Below are positions 27,077 through 37,051 of a DNA stretch of 64,000 nucleotides, piece by piece (the first letter of the stretch is position 1; every line of letters starts with the position of its first letter). The notes beneath the pieces are model-generated. The model made no database searches. It was not told where the DNA came from and saw nothing but the letters and a program-made list of their open reading frames with translations. The stretch is from the NCBI GenBank assembly GCA_003389385.1, contig QQVM01000016.1, positions 124,001 to 188,000 on the forward strand. The letters run 5' to 3'. A program made the translations under genes and the position numbers. Origin of the DNA: Bacteroidota bacterium (GTDB lineage: Bacteria; Bacteroidota; Bacteroidia; AKYH767-A; 2013-40CM-41-45).

Positions 27077-28717
27077 TCAGTCAGCATTCTTCTTTTCGGT
27101 CCAGTCCACTTTAAAATAACCAGGTCTTTCCTGCACGGCTTGCTTTAAAAATTCAGCATCGTAACCGCAGCCTTTTACTTTTGGTCTTGCATCATCGTTT
27201 TCACGACTGTAGCGGTCGTTGTATTTGGCAAAGAGATAATAACCGAGCTCTTTCCAGCGTTGCACTGTTTTTTCTGCTGTGTTAACAGAGTATTCCGTCA
27301 GAAATCTGGAAGCAAGTTCAGGATTTGTCGCGTGCAGTTCCGTTGCAGCTTTTTCAATTGCAGGCTGAACAGCAACCGCATAAGTTTCCAGATCTGATTG
27401 CACCTGCTGAATTTCTTTAATGATTGGCGCGTACATACCGTAAGCGTAGTTGGCCACAAGATTGAATACCCAAAATGCGGAATTCCAGTCGAAGCGGCTG
27501 ATGTTTCCAGTCGACAAAGATTTCGGAACTTCAGTCATCCCCATATACAATGGCATATAACAAGTACTGTAAGTGTCATCTACGCCATACCACAGTAGTC
27601 CGCCTACATTATCCGGGAGCGCGGAGCGTGATTGTGTCACAAATGAAAAACCGGTCTGCTGAGTGGAGATGGGGCGCTCCCAACCGTATTTTGTCACAGT
27701 GTCACCGGGAAGGTGAAAGAACAGTGGCTTCCAGCGATAAGGATTGCCGTGCGGACCCGCAGCAAAGCCCTTGGTCATGTCATACTTCGTTCCCTGAAAA
27801 TGGTCTCTCATCAAAGCGAAAGCGTCCTTCACTCCTATCTTCTTATCAGGCTTGATGAATAAAGGATAAGGCTCTGCTCCTTTGACAGCTCTCCAGTAAT
27901 CGTCTGAAAAATTCTGAGAAGGCGCGGCTCTGGAAAAGATGCTCCATACGCGACCTTCGCAAAGCAGCAGACTTGAAGGTTCAGTGGGATGATAAGCTTC
28001 GTTGAAAAGAAAGTCATCGTCCCTGCCTGTGAAAAAACCTTTGCTGCGTGCGAAAGAAATCACATCTTCAGACCACATCCAGTTTGCCTTGTCTTTAAAA
28101 TTAATTTTACCAATACGCGAGTGATTCGCATGGGCGGTGATGTATCCGTCCGGAACTTTGGCAGCGACCCAAACTGCTCCCTTTTCATTTTCCCCTTTTC
28201 CAATGAGGTCCATGATCCATACTTCATTTTTATCTGCTATGGAAAATGACTCGCCGGAACTAGCATAACCGTATTCGTTTATCAGCGAAGTCATAACCTG
28301 TATCGCTTCCCTGGCGGTTTTTGCCCTTTGGAGTGTGATGTACATCAGGCTTCCGTAGTCTATAATGCCTTTGGATTTTTCAAGCTCTTTTCTACCTCCG
28401 AATGTGGTTTCTCCAATAGCAAGCTGATGTTCATTCATATTTCCTATAACCTTATAGGTATAAGGCACCTGTTTGATTTTACCGAGAAATTTTCCGGTAT
28501 CCCATTCATAGATGTTGAGTGAGTCATTTTCACCGTGCTTCATCGCAGGTTGAAAGTATAGAGGATCCATGAATCCACCGGCATCGGCAAGGTAAGAGAT
28601 CATGGTGGACCCATCGGCGCTGGCGCCTTTGGATACAAGAAGATTAGTACAAGCCACCGAACTTTTTACAAGCATGGAGGCAATAAGGAAACAGAATGTC
28701 AGCCTGACAATTTTCAT
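27077..28717 (-). CDS. C69-family dipeptidase (Ntn hydrolase), secreted
   Basis: 546 residues from the ATG at 28717, which gives a clean signal peptide (MKIVRLTFCFLIASMLVKSSVA). The longer frame to 28912 adds 65 residues without family character. Cleavage before CTNLLVSKGASADGS exposes the N-terminal nucleophile cysteine typical of peptidase family C69. Further family features are the EYGYASSGESFSIAD and EVWIMDLIGKG segments and SVTQSR-like strings (SFVTQSRSALPDNVGG). Homologues cleave dipeptides, and here the enzyme would work in the periplasm or outside the cell. A cargo gene is divergent across a 213-base gap. Confidence 0.88.
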   Translation of the reverse strand: MKIVRLTFCFLIASMLVKSSVACTNLLVSKGASADGSTMISYLADAGGFMDPLYFQPAMKHGENDSLNIYEWDTGKFLGKIKQVPYTYKVIGNMNEHQLAIGETTFGGRKELEKSKGIIDYGSLMYITLQRAKTAREAIQVMTSLINEYGYASSGESFSIADKNEVWIMDLIGKGENEKGAVWVAAKVPDGYITAHANHSRIGKINFKDKANWMWSEDVISFARSKGFFTGRDDDFLFNEAYHPTEPSSLLLCEGRVWSIFSRAAPSQNFSDDYWRAVKGAEPYPLFIKPDKKIGVKDAFALMRDHFQGTKYDMTKGFAAGPHGNPYRWKPLFFHLPGDTVTKYGWERPISTQQTGFSFVTQSRSALPDNVGGLLWYGVDDTYSTCYMPLYMGMTEVPKSLSTGNISRFDWNSAFWVFNLVANYAYGMYAPIIKEIQQVQSDLETYAVAVQPAIEKAATELHATNPELASRFLTEYSVNTAEKTVQRWKELGYYLFAKYNDRYSRENDDARPKVKGCGYDAEFLKQAVQERPGYFKVDWTEKKNAD

Positions 28718-28930
28718 TTTAATTTTCTTTTGGATTTGGGATTGCGATTTTACATAAAATCTGTCAAAAATCCGAGCTGTGATCACACTATTACATATTT
28801 GTGCCCTGATAAAATGACAAATATTCTGATCATTTTCCGATACAGCATATAAAATCCCAGGTAATAAAGCACGATTTTTATTATCTTTAAAAATGGAATA
28901 CAGTGTAATCATCTAAAACGCATTCTTATC

Positions 28931-29578
28931 ATGAAAAAGCTAATACTCCTCCCCTTTCTCTTCTTGATGTTGTGCCTGGTGAACGCCCAGCCTATCATGA
29001 ATCTGAGAACCTCTCCAAATTATCCTGAACCAACAGATGATGTTTTGGTGATTATGGATCTAACATTTAACTCCGGCGGATGTGATATGCAATTTTCTAA
29101 CTTCAGCAGATCGAACGATACAATTACTGTAAATGTATTTCACTGTCCCGGACCACTCACGGTGATCTGTAATACTGTCGACACGGTGAATATCGGGACT
29201 TACAACCTTGGCACATATGTGCTCAAAGCCGTGGTACACCTGGCGAACAACTCAACACCCGACCCCTGCTCAAATCACAATCCGCAAGATTCGGCTTATA
29301 CCACTTTCCAAATCATACTCGTTCCAGGAATTCCTGAAGAGAAATTGAATTCAGGTTTCCGTGTTCTTTACCACGAGCAGGAGAATTTTATTGAAATTGC
29401 CTCAGAGCTCAGCAATTATGAATTCACACTATACAGTGCGGATGGAAAGATTATTGAAAGCAGATCTCTGAGCGGCAGAGCAATGATCCCGTCTCATACA
29501 TTTTCTGAAGGAATTTACTTTTATTCTATCACACAAAAAGGAAACAAGGAATCCGGAAAAATCAGAATTCACAGATAA
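28931..29578 (+). CDS. Small T9SS cargo protein
   Basis: 215 residues: a signal peptide (MKKLILLPFLFLMLCLVNAQ), a compact beta-rich domain (about 25-130) with three or four cysteines (GGCDMQF, FHCPGP, VICNTV, DPCSNHN), and a T9SS-type tail from about 140 (FEFTLYSADGK-like NYEFTLYSADGK, FSEGIYFYSIT, basic end GKIRIHR). The cysteine-rich core suggests disulfide bonds, but I recognise no family. It converges on the glycosyltransferase gene with a 3-base gap. A -7-like TATCTTTA lies about 45 bases upstream. Confidence 0.75.
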   Translation: MKKLILLPFLFLMLCLVNAQPIMNLRTSPNYPEPTDDVLVIMDLTFNSGGCDMQFSNFSRSNDTITVNVFHCPGPLTVICNTVDTVNIGTYNLGTYVLKAVVHLANNSTPDPCSNHNPQDSAYTTFQIILVPGIPEEKLNSGFRVLYHEQENFIEIASELSNYEFTLYSADGKIIESRSLSGRAMIPSHTFSEGIYFYSITQKGNKESGKIRIHR

Positions 29579-29581
29579 GAC

Positions 29582-30769
29582 TCAGGCATTTGCATTGGTT
29601 CTCTCTGTTCTGGACCAGACTCCGCTTCTTACACCGGCAGCATATCGGAAAAAACCTTTAAGAAGCGCCAGATTCATGAAAGAGAAGTATGAAATGAAAC
29701 GCAACAAGCGGAAATTCAATCCGACTCTTGAAAATACCTTGTCGAAGACAGGTGAAAAGACCAGCATCAGCTCAGCTATCAGGAGCAGTATAAAATACTT
29801 TGAGTAGAATGATAAACCAATAAGGCTGGCTGTGTTTATTATGATCAGAAATGGTGTCATCCATCTGATCACTTTATGACTGATAAAGCAAAATCCTGCT
29901 GCAGAGAATGGCCTAAGCAGCATTGAGCTGAATACAACAAGATTTTGAAAATTGCCAGCGCTGATGCGGACCTTTCTCTTGTACTCCTGATAAATATCGT
30001 CGGGAAGATCCTCGTAACATATTGCCTCAAGCTCATTGATGCATTTGTATTTTTTACGGAGCACACTCATGCTGATGTAAAAATCATCCACAAGAAAATT
30101 CGCCGGAACCGGCAAGAACAAGTCCTTTCGCATGGCATAGCAACCGCCGAACGGTCCCATCATACTGCCCCAGCATTTTCCTTCATGGTATTTTATTCTG
30201 TTCTCGCGGGCGATGTAACTCATTTCCTGAAATGAGATTCCCTCGTTCTTCATGCTTTCGTTCAGAATGTTCGCTCCGACCAGACCTGTTTTAGGATCAC
30301 GGAAATTTTTCATCAGGTGGCGAAGCGCATCGGGGCTAAACATCACATTCGCATCAGTTAGCACTATGAAAGGGTGCTTGGCTTCATTCACAAGATCGTT
30401 TATCACAGAAGGCTTGCCTCTGCGTTGTTTGAAATCGATGAAGCGAAGTGATGGGTACTTTTTCGCAAAGCGCTCTGCTATGAGGGCTGTTCCGTCATCT
30501 GATCCGTCGGAACCGATGATGACTTCCAGCTTTTCTTCAGGATAATCACTTTCCATGATGGATTCAAGTTTTGCTTCCAAAACTTTTTCCTCATTGAATG
30601 CCGAAATGAGCACGGACACAGCAGGTAGGTTTTCATGATTTTCCCATACTAATTTATCATACCTCTTCAGGTTAGAACACAGTGCGAGAATCCATGGAAA
30701 AAGCACATAAGAATAAAAGACCATGCCGGCCGAAAAGAGAAAAAACAAAAGAAGGATCAGGTACATCAT
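29582..30769 (-). CDS. Membrane-associated family 2 glycosyltransferase
   Basis: 395-residue GT2 enzyme. An N-terminal transmembrane segment (MMYLILLLFFLFSAGMVFYSYVLFPWIL) precedes a GT-A catalytic domain with VSVLISAFNEEKVLEAKLESIM, the DGSDDGT nucleotide-binding motif, TDAN for the metal-binding acidic pair and VDDFYISM for the catalytic acid. Two or three hydrophobic segments close the protein. It resembles processive or lipid-sugar synthases more than soluble transferases. A QxxRW motif is not seen; KRKVRISAGNFQNL occupies that place, as in other GT2 sub-families. The sugar product is unknown. Confidence 0.85.
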   Translation of the reverse strand: MMYLILLLFFLFSAGMVFYSYVLFPWILALCSNLKRYDKLVWENHENLPAVSVLISAFNEEKVLEAKLESIMESDYPEEKLEVIIGSDGSDDGTALIAERFAKKYPSLRFIDFKQRRGKPSVINDLVNEAKHPFIVLTDANVMFSPDALRHLMKNFRDPKTGLVGANILNESMKNEGISFQEMSYIARENRIKYHEGKCWGSMMGPFGGCYAMRKDLFLPVPANFLVDDFYISMSVLRKKYKCINELEAICYEDLPDDIYQEYKRKVRISAGNFQNLVVFSSMLLRPFSAAGFCFISHKVIRWMTPFLIIINTASLIGLSFYSKYFILLLIAELMLVFSPVFDKVFSRVGLNFRLLRFISYFSFMNLALLKGFFRYAAGVRSGVWSRTERTNANA

Positions 30770-30922
30770 TGAATGCGGTTCAAAAATACAGAATCAAATC
30801 AACCCTGAAAGTTTTTTCATCTTTCTCTGGCATTGTCACCTGATTGTTAAGGTTTAAGGTGCAACTTAAATTCCGAATAATTGCCCTTATTTTTTTGTAA
30901 TTTTATAGACAAATTGATGGTC

Positions 30923-32380
30923 ATGAAAAGATTGATACTCATTCTGATTGCCCTGAGTTCAAACCTGACAGGTTACGGGGCACTGAACGCATATTTTTCA
31001 TTTTGCACATTCGACGTGCCCAATCAAAGTCCTTTCGTTGAAACTTATCTGAATATTTCAGGAAACAGTGTGGCAAAAGCGAAAAACAGTCAGGGATTGT
31101 ACCAGGGTGTTATTGAAGTACAGTGGGTTTACAAGCAGGGAGATAAAGTGGTGCATTTCGACAAGTACAATTTGCTGAGTCCGGAATCAGAATCCCCTGA
31201 TAAAATTATGCCCGACTTCATTGACCTTCAAAGAGTATCACTCAAATCGGGTGAGTATCAGCTTGACCTAAAAATACAGGATAAGAATGCCAGCGATCAG
31301 GGATTTTCTGCCAGTCAGAAAATAATTGTTGATTTTCCTGAAGACCGAATCAATGTTTCACACATTGAATTGCTGGAATCTTATGAAGGTAATGCATCCG
31401 CGGGAAAATTTAGCAAGAACGGCTATTCGATGATCCCGCATGTGACAGCTTTCTATCCGAAAGAAATCAGTTCATTGAAGTTTTATGCTGAGATCTACAA
31501 CACAGCCAAATTCCTAAAGACTGATTTTTTGGTGCGTTCCTTTATCTCCAACAATGACAATAAAGTTCTGCTGAACGAGTTCGCATCCATAAAAAAATAC
31601 TCTCCTCAGGATGTTTGCATTATTCTCAGTGAGTTTCCGATTGAAAACCTGCCTTCCGGAAACTACAACCTTACTGTTGAAGTGATGAGCCGTGATAATA
31701 AATTGCTTGCATTCCGACAGGCATTTTTCCAGAGGAGCAATACCATAGTGAAATCGATACAGCACAGCGATTTCACTGCGGTAAATGTAAATTCGACATT
31801 TGTTGCTGAAATGAACAACGCGGATACTTTAAGAGAATATCTGAGTTGTCTTTATCCTATTTCCAGCAATCTGGAAAGACAGATTGCGGAAAACCAGAGC
31901 AGCATTGGCGATGTGGAGTCTATGAAGCAGTATTTCTATTCCTTCTGGATGAAGCGCAATGAACTTGATCCTGAATTAGCCTGGAGAAATTATAAACTGG
32001 AAGTAATTAAAGTTCAAAATGCATACGGCTCCCGCAACAAGCGCGGACATGAAACAGACAGAGGCCGGGTGTATCTTCAGTACGGAGCACCAAACAGTGT
32101 TACACGTGACGATATGGACCCTAATGCGAGGCCATATGAAATCTGGCATTACTACAGATTAAATCATCAGACTAACAGAAAATTTGTTTTCTACAGCCAG
32201 GGGAATTCTTCCAATGATTACCGGCTTTTACATTCCGATGCGGTTGGAGAAATGCAGGATCCAGCCTGGGAACTCAAGCTTCATAACCGTTCGCAGCAGT
32301 TCGGGAATGACCTGGACACAGAAAATTCGATTGACATTTACGGAAGCCGCACTAAAGAGAACTTCAAGGATCCGAAATAA
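30923..32380 (+). CDS. GWxTD domain-containing secreted protein
   Basis: 485 residues from the ATG at 30923 (MKRLILILIALSSNLTGYG signal peptide); ATG at 30917 is almost as good. A Bacteroidota protein type whose C-terminal GWxTD domain is recognised here by YSFWMKRNELDPELAWRNY, followed by GRVYLQYGAPNSVTRDDMDP and PYEIWHYYRL. The GWxTD pentapeptide itself has drifted. The N-terminal 300 residues are beta-strand rich. The molecular role of the family is not established; the signal peptide indicates the envelope or periplasm. A GT2 gene follows 65 bases downstream. Confidence 0.82.
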   Translation: MKRLILILIALSSNLTGYGALNAYFSFCTFDVPNQSPFVETYLNISGNSVAKAKNSQGLYQGVIEVQWVYKQGDKVVHFDKYNLLSPESESPDKIMPDFIDLQRVSLKSGEYQLDLKIQDKNASDQGFSASQKIIVDFPEDRINVSHIELLESYEGNASAGKFSKNGYSMIPHVTAFYPKEISSLKFYAEIYNTAKFLKTDFLVRSFISNNDNKVLLNEFASIKKYSPQDVCIILSEFPIENLPSGNYNLTVEVMSRDNKLLAFRQAFFQRSNTIVKSIQHSDFTAVNVNSTFVAEMNNADTLREYLSCLYPISSNLERQIAENQSSIGDVESMKQYFYSFWMKRNELDPELAWRNYKLEVIKVQNAYGSRNKRGHETDRGRVYLQYGAPNSVTRDDMDPNARPYEIWHYYRLNHQTNRKFVFYSQGNSSNDYRLLHSDAVGEMQDPAWELKLHNRSQQFGNDLDTENSIDIYGSRTKENFKDPK

Positions 32381-32445
32381 TTGAGTCTGACTAGAAATCC
32401 TTTCTTTATCTTCACGATCTAATCCAGAGCTTTTCAAACTTATTT

Positions 32446-33504
32446 ATGAATTCAAATGCGCGGCGCACCGCAGTGGTAATTCTCAACTGGAACGGGAAAG
32501 CCTTTCTGGAAAAATTTCTTTCCAATGTGGTGAGATTCAGTGAAGATGATGCTGAAGTGATAGTCGCTGACAATGATTCCACAGATGATTCGGTGGAGTT
32601 TGTTCAAAAACATTTTCCTTCTGTCAGGCTGATACAGCTGGAAGAAAACTCAGGATATGCCGGTGGTTACAACAAGGCATTGGAAAAACTCAATCACCAG
32701 TATTTCATTCTCCTCAATTCAGATGTGGAAGTCACTCAGAGCTGGATCAGTCCTTTGATAAAATTCATGGACGAAAACCCTAAAGTCTCTGCATGCCAGC
32801 CGAAAATTCTCTCATGGCATCATAGGGATGAATTCGAATACGCCGGCGCAGCAGGTGGTTATATTGACAAGTACGGCTATCCTTTTTGCAGGGGAAGGAT
32901 TTTTAATACTATTGAAAAAGATCACGGTCAATATGATGATGCAGTGCAGACCTTTTGGGCTTCGGGAGCTTGCATGTTTGTGAGATCGGAAGTGTTTAGA
33001 AAACTAAGAGGCTTTGATGAATCATTCTTCGCTCACATGGAAGAAATCGACCTGTGCTGGAGAATGAAGAAACTGAACTATGAAATCTGGTTTTATCCTC
33101 AGTCCAGGGTCTATCACGTAGGAGGCGGCACACTGGATAAAAACAATCCCAGAAAAACTTATCTCAATTTTCGGAATAATCTGCTGATGCTTTATAAAAA
33201 TCTTGATGCTAAAGAATTTGTTAAAGTGAAATTTTTCAGGAATGTAGCAGATTTCCTGGCTGCAATTCGCTTCCTTTTTAACAATTCCCTGAAGGACTGT
33301 CTTGCTGTACTGAAGGCTCACATAGACTTCAATAAGATGAAAGTTTCAGTGAGCCCCTCAGTGAAAAACCCTGAAAACACTGGGCAACAAGAGATTACAG
33401 GCATACTGAAGCAGTCCATCCTCTTCAGTTTTTATGTAAGAAAATTGAAGAAATTTTCTGACATTAATGCATCAAAGGGATTGAAAAATCAGGCCTTGCG
33501 ATAG
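32446..33504 (+). CDS. Family 2 glycosyltransferase (rhamnosyltransferase-like)
   Basis: 352-residue cytoplasmic GT-A transferase. Motifs in order are AVVILNWNGKAFLEKFL, VADNDSTDDSVEF, NSGYAGGYNKAL (sugar-nucleotide site), LLNSDVEV for the metal-binding D-x-D position, and ASGACMFVRSEVFRKLRGFDESFFAHMEEIDLCWR with the catalytic ED-like pair. This arrangement is typical of WbbL/RfbF-type rhamnosyl- or related transferases for surface glycans. No further glycan genes follow directly, so the acceptor is unknown. Confidence 0.9.
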   Translation: MNSNARRTAVVILNWNGKAFLEKFLSNVVRFSEDDAEVIVADNDSTDDSVEFVQKHFPSVRLIQLEENSGYAGGYNKALEKLNHQYFILLNSDVEVTQSWISPLIKFMDENPKVSACQPKILSWHHRDEFEYAGAAGGYIDKYGYPFCRGRIFNTIEKDHGQYDDAVQTFWASGACMFVRSEVFRKLRGFDESFFAHMEEIDLCWRMKKLNYEIWFYPQSRVYHVGGGTLDKNNPRKTYLNFRNNLLMLYKNLDAKEFVKVKFFRNVADFLAAIRFLFNNSLKDCLAVLKAHIDFNKMKVSVSPSVKNPENTGQQEITGILKQSILFSFYVRKLKKFSDINASKGLKNQALR

Positions 33505-33603
33505 TGTAAGGCATGAAGACATTTTGCATAAACTAAATCCGTTCCAACGCTTATAATTCACAATTGAATTAAACAGCTAAATTTTAAGGAACAACAGGCT
33601 ATT

Positions 33604-36198
33604 ATGGCTACCAGAGAATTCGATTTGCTCATTCAGAGAGCACAGGTATTAAGAGAGAAGAATACAAGACAGGCGCTTGCAATTCTTGATGAAGCATTGA
33701 AGAGTGCTCAGGAAAAAGACAACAAGCCTGAAATTGCACTCATCATCCGCGAGAAAGCTGCATGTCATCTTGCACAGAAAAATTTCAAGTTGGCTTTGAG
33801 CGGCTTCAACGAAGCTTTTCAATTCTATAAAGGTCAGGAAGACAAATTCGGGCAGCTAAGCTGCTTGCATGAGCTTAGCTCTACCTATTTGAAACTTGAA
33901 GACGTTCCATCTGCTCTGGAAGTCACGCTTGACGCACTTAAGATTCACGCATCATGCGGTGACTCTTGTGGAATTGCAGAATGCTACAATGAACTGGGAC
34001 GACTCTATGTTTACTTAAAAGAATATGATCAGGCTATAGAATATTTCAGAAAATCACTCAAGATTCACGAGGCCACTAAGAATAAACCGGAAATGATCAA
34101 TTCTTACTTCCTGATCGGAAACGTATACAACTGGAAGGATGAATTAGAAAAAGCCATGTATTATCTTCTCCGCGCATCAAACTCCATTGATTTGATGGAG
34201 AGCAGCGATGCAAGGGCTAAAACACTTGGCAGTCTGGCAATTCTTCATACCAAACTCAAGGAGTATGAAAAGGCGTTGGCACAGTTCAATGAAGCGCTGG
34301 AAACCTGCGGTCAGGACGGAAGCGCGACAGTAAAGGCCCAGTTAATGAAAAGCCTGGGTAATCTTTACATAGAACTTACACAATACGACAAAGCCATCGA
34401 TGTACTCAGCAAAGCTCTCACGATTGCACGCTTGTCTCCGGTCGAAGGACAGCTGGTAAAGATTCATCAGTTTCTTTCAATAGCCTATGAAAAAATCGGT
34501 GATTATAAAAATGCATTGAAGCATCACCAGGAATTTTACGAGCTGGACAAGCACATCACTTCTGAAGAAGTTAACTTGAAAACTAAGGCACTTCATATCC
34601 GTTATGACCTTGAAGAGCTGCAAAAGCAGAAAGAAATCGCCGAGCTTTCGGACAAACTGAAGGAGCAGTTTCTTGCCAATGTAAGCCATGAAATCAGAAC
34701 ACCCATGAATGGCATTCTGGGGATGGCTGAGCTTCTGAGCAGGACTCATCCAACCAATGAACAGTCAGAATTCATTGATGCGATTCGCATTTCGGCGAAC
34801 AACCTGATGGTCATCATCAACGACATTCTTGACTTCAGCAAAATCAATGCGGGAAAAATCGAATTCACTGAAAGTGCATTTAATCTGCGTGAACATGTAA
34901 AGGGTATCGTACAAATACTTCGTGTGAAAGCCGAAGAAAAGAAAATCCAGCTTGGCTGCACAATCGACTACAACATCAGCGAAAATATCTGTGGTGACCC
35001 TATTCGCCTTAACCAGATACTTACCAATCTGCTTGGCAATGCAGTGAAATTCACAGAAAAAGGAAAAGTGAATCTTGACATCAGACTCACCGAAGTGAAT
35101 GAAAAGAGCGTTTCTCTGAGATTCAAGGTGAGTGATACGGGCATTGGAATTCCTTCCGACAAACTCAGCAGCATTTTCGACAGCTTTGAGCAGGCCGGTA
35201 ACAACAAGCGCAGGTACGAAGGAACAGGTCTGGGACTTACCATAGTAAAGCAATTAGTGGAATTGCAGGGCGGAAAAATAAGCGTCAGAAGTAAAGTCAA
35301 TGAAGGCTCAGAATTCATCGTTGACATGGAATTCCGCATTGCTGAGAATGCCACGGTTAAAACCGAATCTGCTTCAAAGCTGGAATCTTCTCCTGAACAT
35401 GGCAATTACCGCATCCTTATTGTGGAAGACAATCGTGTTAATCAGCTACTGGTGAAAAACATGCTTCGCTCATTCGGATTTGTGAATCAACAGGCTTCTG
35501 AAAATGGCAGAACAGCATTGAATATGCTGGAAGAAAATGATTTTGACCTGGTGTTGATGGATATTCAAATGCCTGAAATGGATGGTTATGAGATCACACG
35601 TGAGATCAGAAGCAGAGCCAGAAAGGAAATGCGAAATATTCCTATTATCGCGCTGACAGCCGACGCATCAGAAAAGGAAAAGAAAAAAGCCAGAGAAGCG
35701 GGCATGAATGACTATCTCGTAAAACCTTATTCTGCTGAAGAGCTTTACAATATCATACTGAAAAATTTACCTGAATCCCAGCGTAAAATCAATCAGACAA
35801 GAGCAGAAGATTTCAGGAAGCAATCCACAGGCCGCAACCTGGATTTCCTTGAAAAATTTACCGGAGGTGATCAGGAACTCACTATTCAGTTACTTGAAAT
35901 AATTGTAAAGCAGGTACCTGAGGCAATTGAGAAAATGGACAGGCTCATCCCGGAAAAAAACTGGAAAGAGGTGCACTCCATTGCGCACAAAGTTAAGTCA
36001 AGCGTGTCAATATTTGAATTGAACGAACTTAAAAAGCTCATCACTAATATTGAAGAGTATTCGCGCGACAAAATTCACATGGAAAAAATTCCACTGCTAT
36101 TCGAAAAGTTCAGGCATACTTCCATCGATGAGATGGACTATCTTTCTACTGAACTTGAAAAGCTCCGCAACCTCGTGACTGTATCAAAAGGCAGGTAG
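33604..36198 (+). CDS. TPR-containing hybrid histidine kinase (TPR-HisKA-HATPase-REC-Hpt)
   Basis: 864-residue soluble phosphorelay protein. Residues 1 to about 330 are tandem TPRs (for example LGRLYVYLKEYDQAIEYFRKSL), a protein-binding sensor. A short helical linker leads to HisKA with His362 in NVSHEIRTPMNG, an ATPase domain (LLGNAVKFTEKG, DTGIGIP, GTGLGLTIVKQLVELQGG), a receiver with Asp653 in LMDIQMPEMDGYE, and a C-terminal Hpt domain with His795 in SIAHKVKSS. No signal peptide or membrane helix is seen, so input must come through a partner bound to the TPRs. No DNA-binding regulator is adjacent; a distant regulator would take the phosphoryl group from Hpt. Confidence 0.93.
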   Translation: MATREFDLLIQRAQVLREKNTRQALAILDEALKSAQEKDNKPEIALIIREKAACHLAQKNFKLALSGFNEAFQFYKGQEDKFGQLSCLHELSSTYLKLEDVPSALEVTLDALKIHASCGDSCGIAECYNELGRLYVYLKEYDQAIEYFRKSLKIHEATKNKPEMINSYFLIGNVYNWKDELEKAMYYLLRASNSIDLMESSDARAKTLGSLAILHTKLKEYEKALAQFNEALETCGQDGSATVKAQLMKSLGNLYIELTQYDKAIDVLSKALTIARLSPVEGQLVKIHQFLSIAYEKIGDYKNALKHHQEFYELDKHITSEEVNLKTKALHIRYDLEELQKQKEIAELSDKLKEQFLANVSHEIRTPMNGILGMAELLSRTHPTNEQSEFIDAIRISANNLMVIINDILDFSKINAGKIEFTESAFNLREHVKGIVQILRVKAEEKKIQLGCTIDYNISENICGDPIRLNQILTNLLGNAVKFTEKGKVNLDIRLTEVNEKSVSLRFKVSDTGIGIPSDKLSSIFDSFEQAGNNKRRYEGTGLGLTIVKQLVELQGGKISVRSKVNEGSEFIVDMEFRIAENATVKTESASKLESSPEHGNYRILIVEDNRVNQLLVKNMLRSFGFVNQQASENGRTALNMLEENDFDLVLMDIQMPEMDGYEITREIRSRARKEMRNIPIIALTADASEKEKKKAREAGMNDYLVKPYSAEELYNIILKNLPESQRKINQTRAEDFRKQSTGRNLDFLEKFTGGDQELTIQLLEIIVKQVPEAIEKMDRLIPEKNWKEVHSIAHKVKSSVSIFELNELKKLITNIEEYSRDKIHMEKIPLLFEKFRHTSIDEMDYLSTELEKLRNLVTVSKGR

Positions 36199-36204
36199 GC
36201 TGGA

Positions 36205-37047
36205 TCAGGAAAGGTGGTACTCCATCAAACCCTGCATCGGCGACTTGAGGATTTTACCTTTCCTGAAACCACTCTGTTCCAGAGCAATTTCAAGCATATC
36301 CCGAAATTCAAAAGCTACGGATCCGGTAAAATGAACTGTATTACCACAGCCCATTTTGATTTGTCTGCTGACATGTATGTCAAGAAACTCCTGAAACGAG
36401 CTGAAGATTATTTCTTTCATCTTATCATTCATGTTTGTAAGGATGAAAGGCATGAATGAGGCAAGAAACCTGTTGGGAAACTCTTTCCGGTAAACTCTGT
36501 CGAGGATAGCATTGGAATCCAATCCAAACTCTTCATTAAACTTTTCCTCCACTGCACTTCCAAGCTGCCCGTAACAGAGAGCTGTGATAAATTTTTTTCC
36601 GATGACAGCGCCGCTGCCTTCATCACCCAAAATGTATCCCAGTGAAATCTGAGTAGCAATGATTTTTTGTCCGTCATAAGCGCAAGAATTGGATCCTGTA
36701 CCCAGAATGCAAGCAATCCCCGCTTCCTTTCCACAAAGGGCACGAGCGGCGGCAAGCATGTCAGATTGCACTTCTACCCTGCTTCTGGAAAATATTTTTT
36801 TTATCCCCTCTTCTACAATGCGCCGGTTTGATTCATTTCCGCATCCTGCACCGTAAAAATAAATCTCCTCAATTTTGTTTGCCTCAGAAGCAATCCTGAT
36901 CAATCCCGATTGAATAATGGAGGCGATTTTAAAACTGTCTGCAAAATATGGATTGAGTCCTTGTGTGAATTCAGTGACGACCTCTCCTCCCGGTCCTGCC
37001 AGTCTCCACTCTGTTTTAGATGATCCGCTGTCTGCTACCAGTATCAT
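36205..37047 (-). CDS. BadF/BadG-family ATPase, N-acetylglucosamine kinase-like
   Basis: 280-residue actin-fold kinase. The phosphate-1 loop reads VADSGSSKTEWRL. Further motifs are the phosphate-2/adenosine segment ACILGTGSNSCAYDG and YILGDEGSGAVIGKKF. The family includes N-acetylglucosamine kinases that phosphorylate cell-wall amino sugars, and Bacteroidota members are usually annotated so; substrate specificity cannot be proved here. It is the last gene of a tight minus-strand run (STAS, cargo protein, rnz, this gene) and starts 4 bases after rnz ends. Confidence 0.8.
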   Translation of the reverse strand: MILVADSGSSKTEWRLAGPGGEVVTEFTQGLNPYFADSFKIASIIQSGLIRIASEANKIEEIYFYGAGCGNESNRRIVEEGIKKIFSRSRVEVQSDMLAAARALCGKEAGIACILGTGSNSCAYDGQKIIATQISLGYILGDEGSGAVIGKKFITALCYGQLGSAVEEKFNEEFGLDSNAILDRVYRKEFPNRFLASFMPFILTNMNDKMKEIIFSSFQEFLDIHVSRQIKMGCGNTVHFTGSVAFEFRDMLEIALEQSGFRKGKILKSPMQGLMEYHLS

Positions 37048-37051
37048 TGAT

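Noticed and set aside
28718-28912. 65-residue N-terminal extension of the C69 peptidase
   Set aside because: The internal ATG at 28717 gives a proper signal peptide directly before the nucleophile cysteine; the extension would block export.
34765-35253. 162-codon minus-strand frame inside the TPR hybrid kinase
   Set aside because: It lies entirely opposite a conserved kinase core and has no recognisable features.
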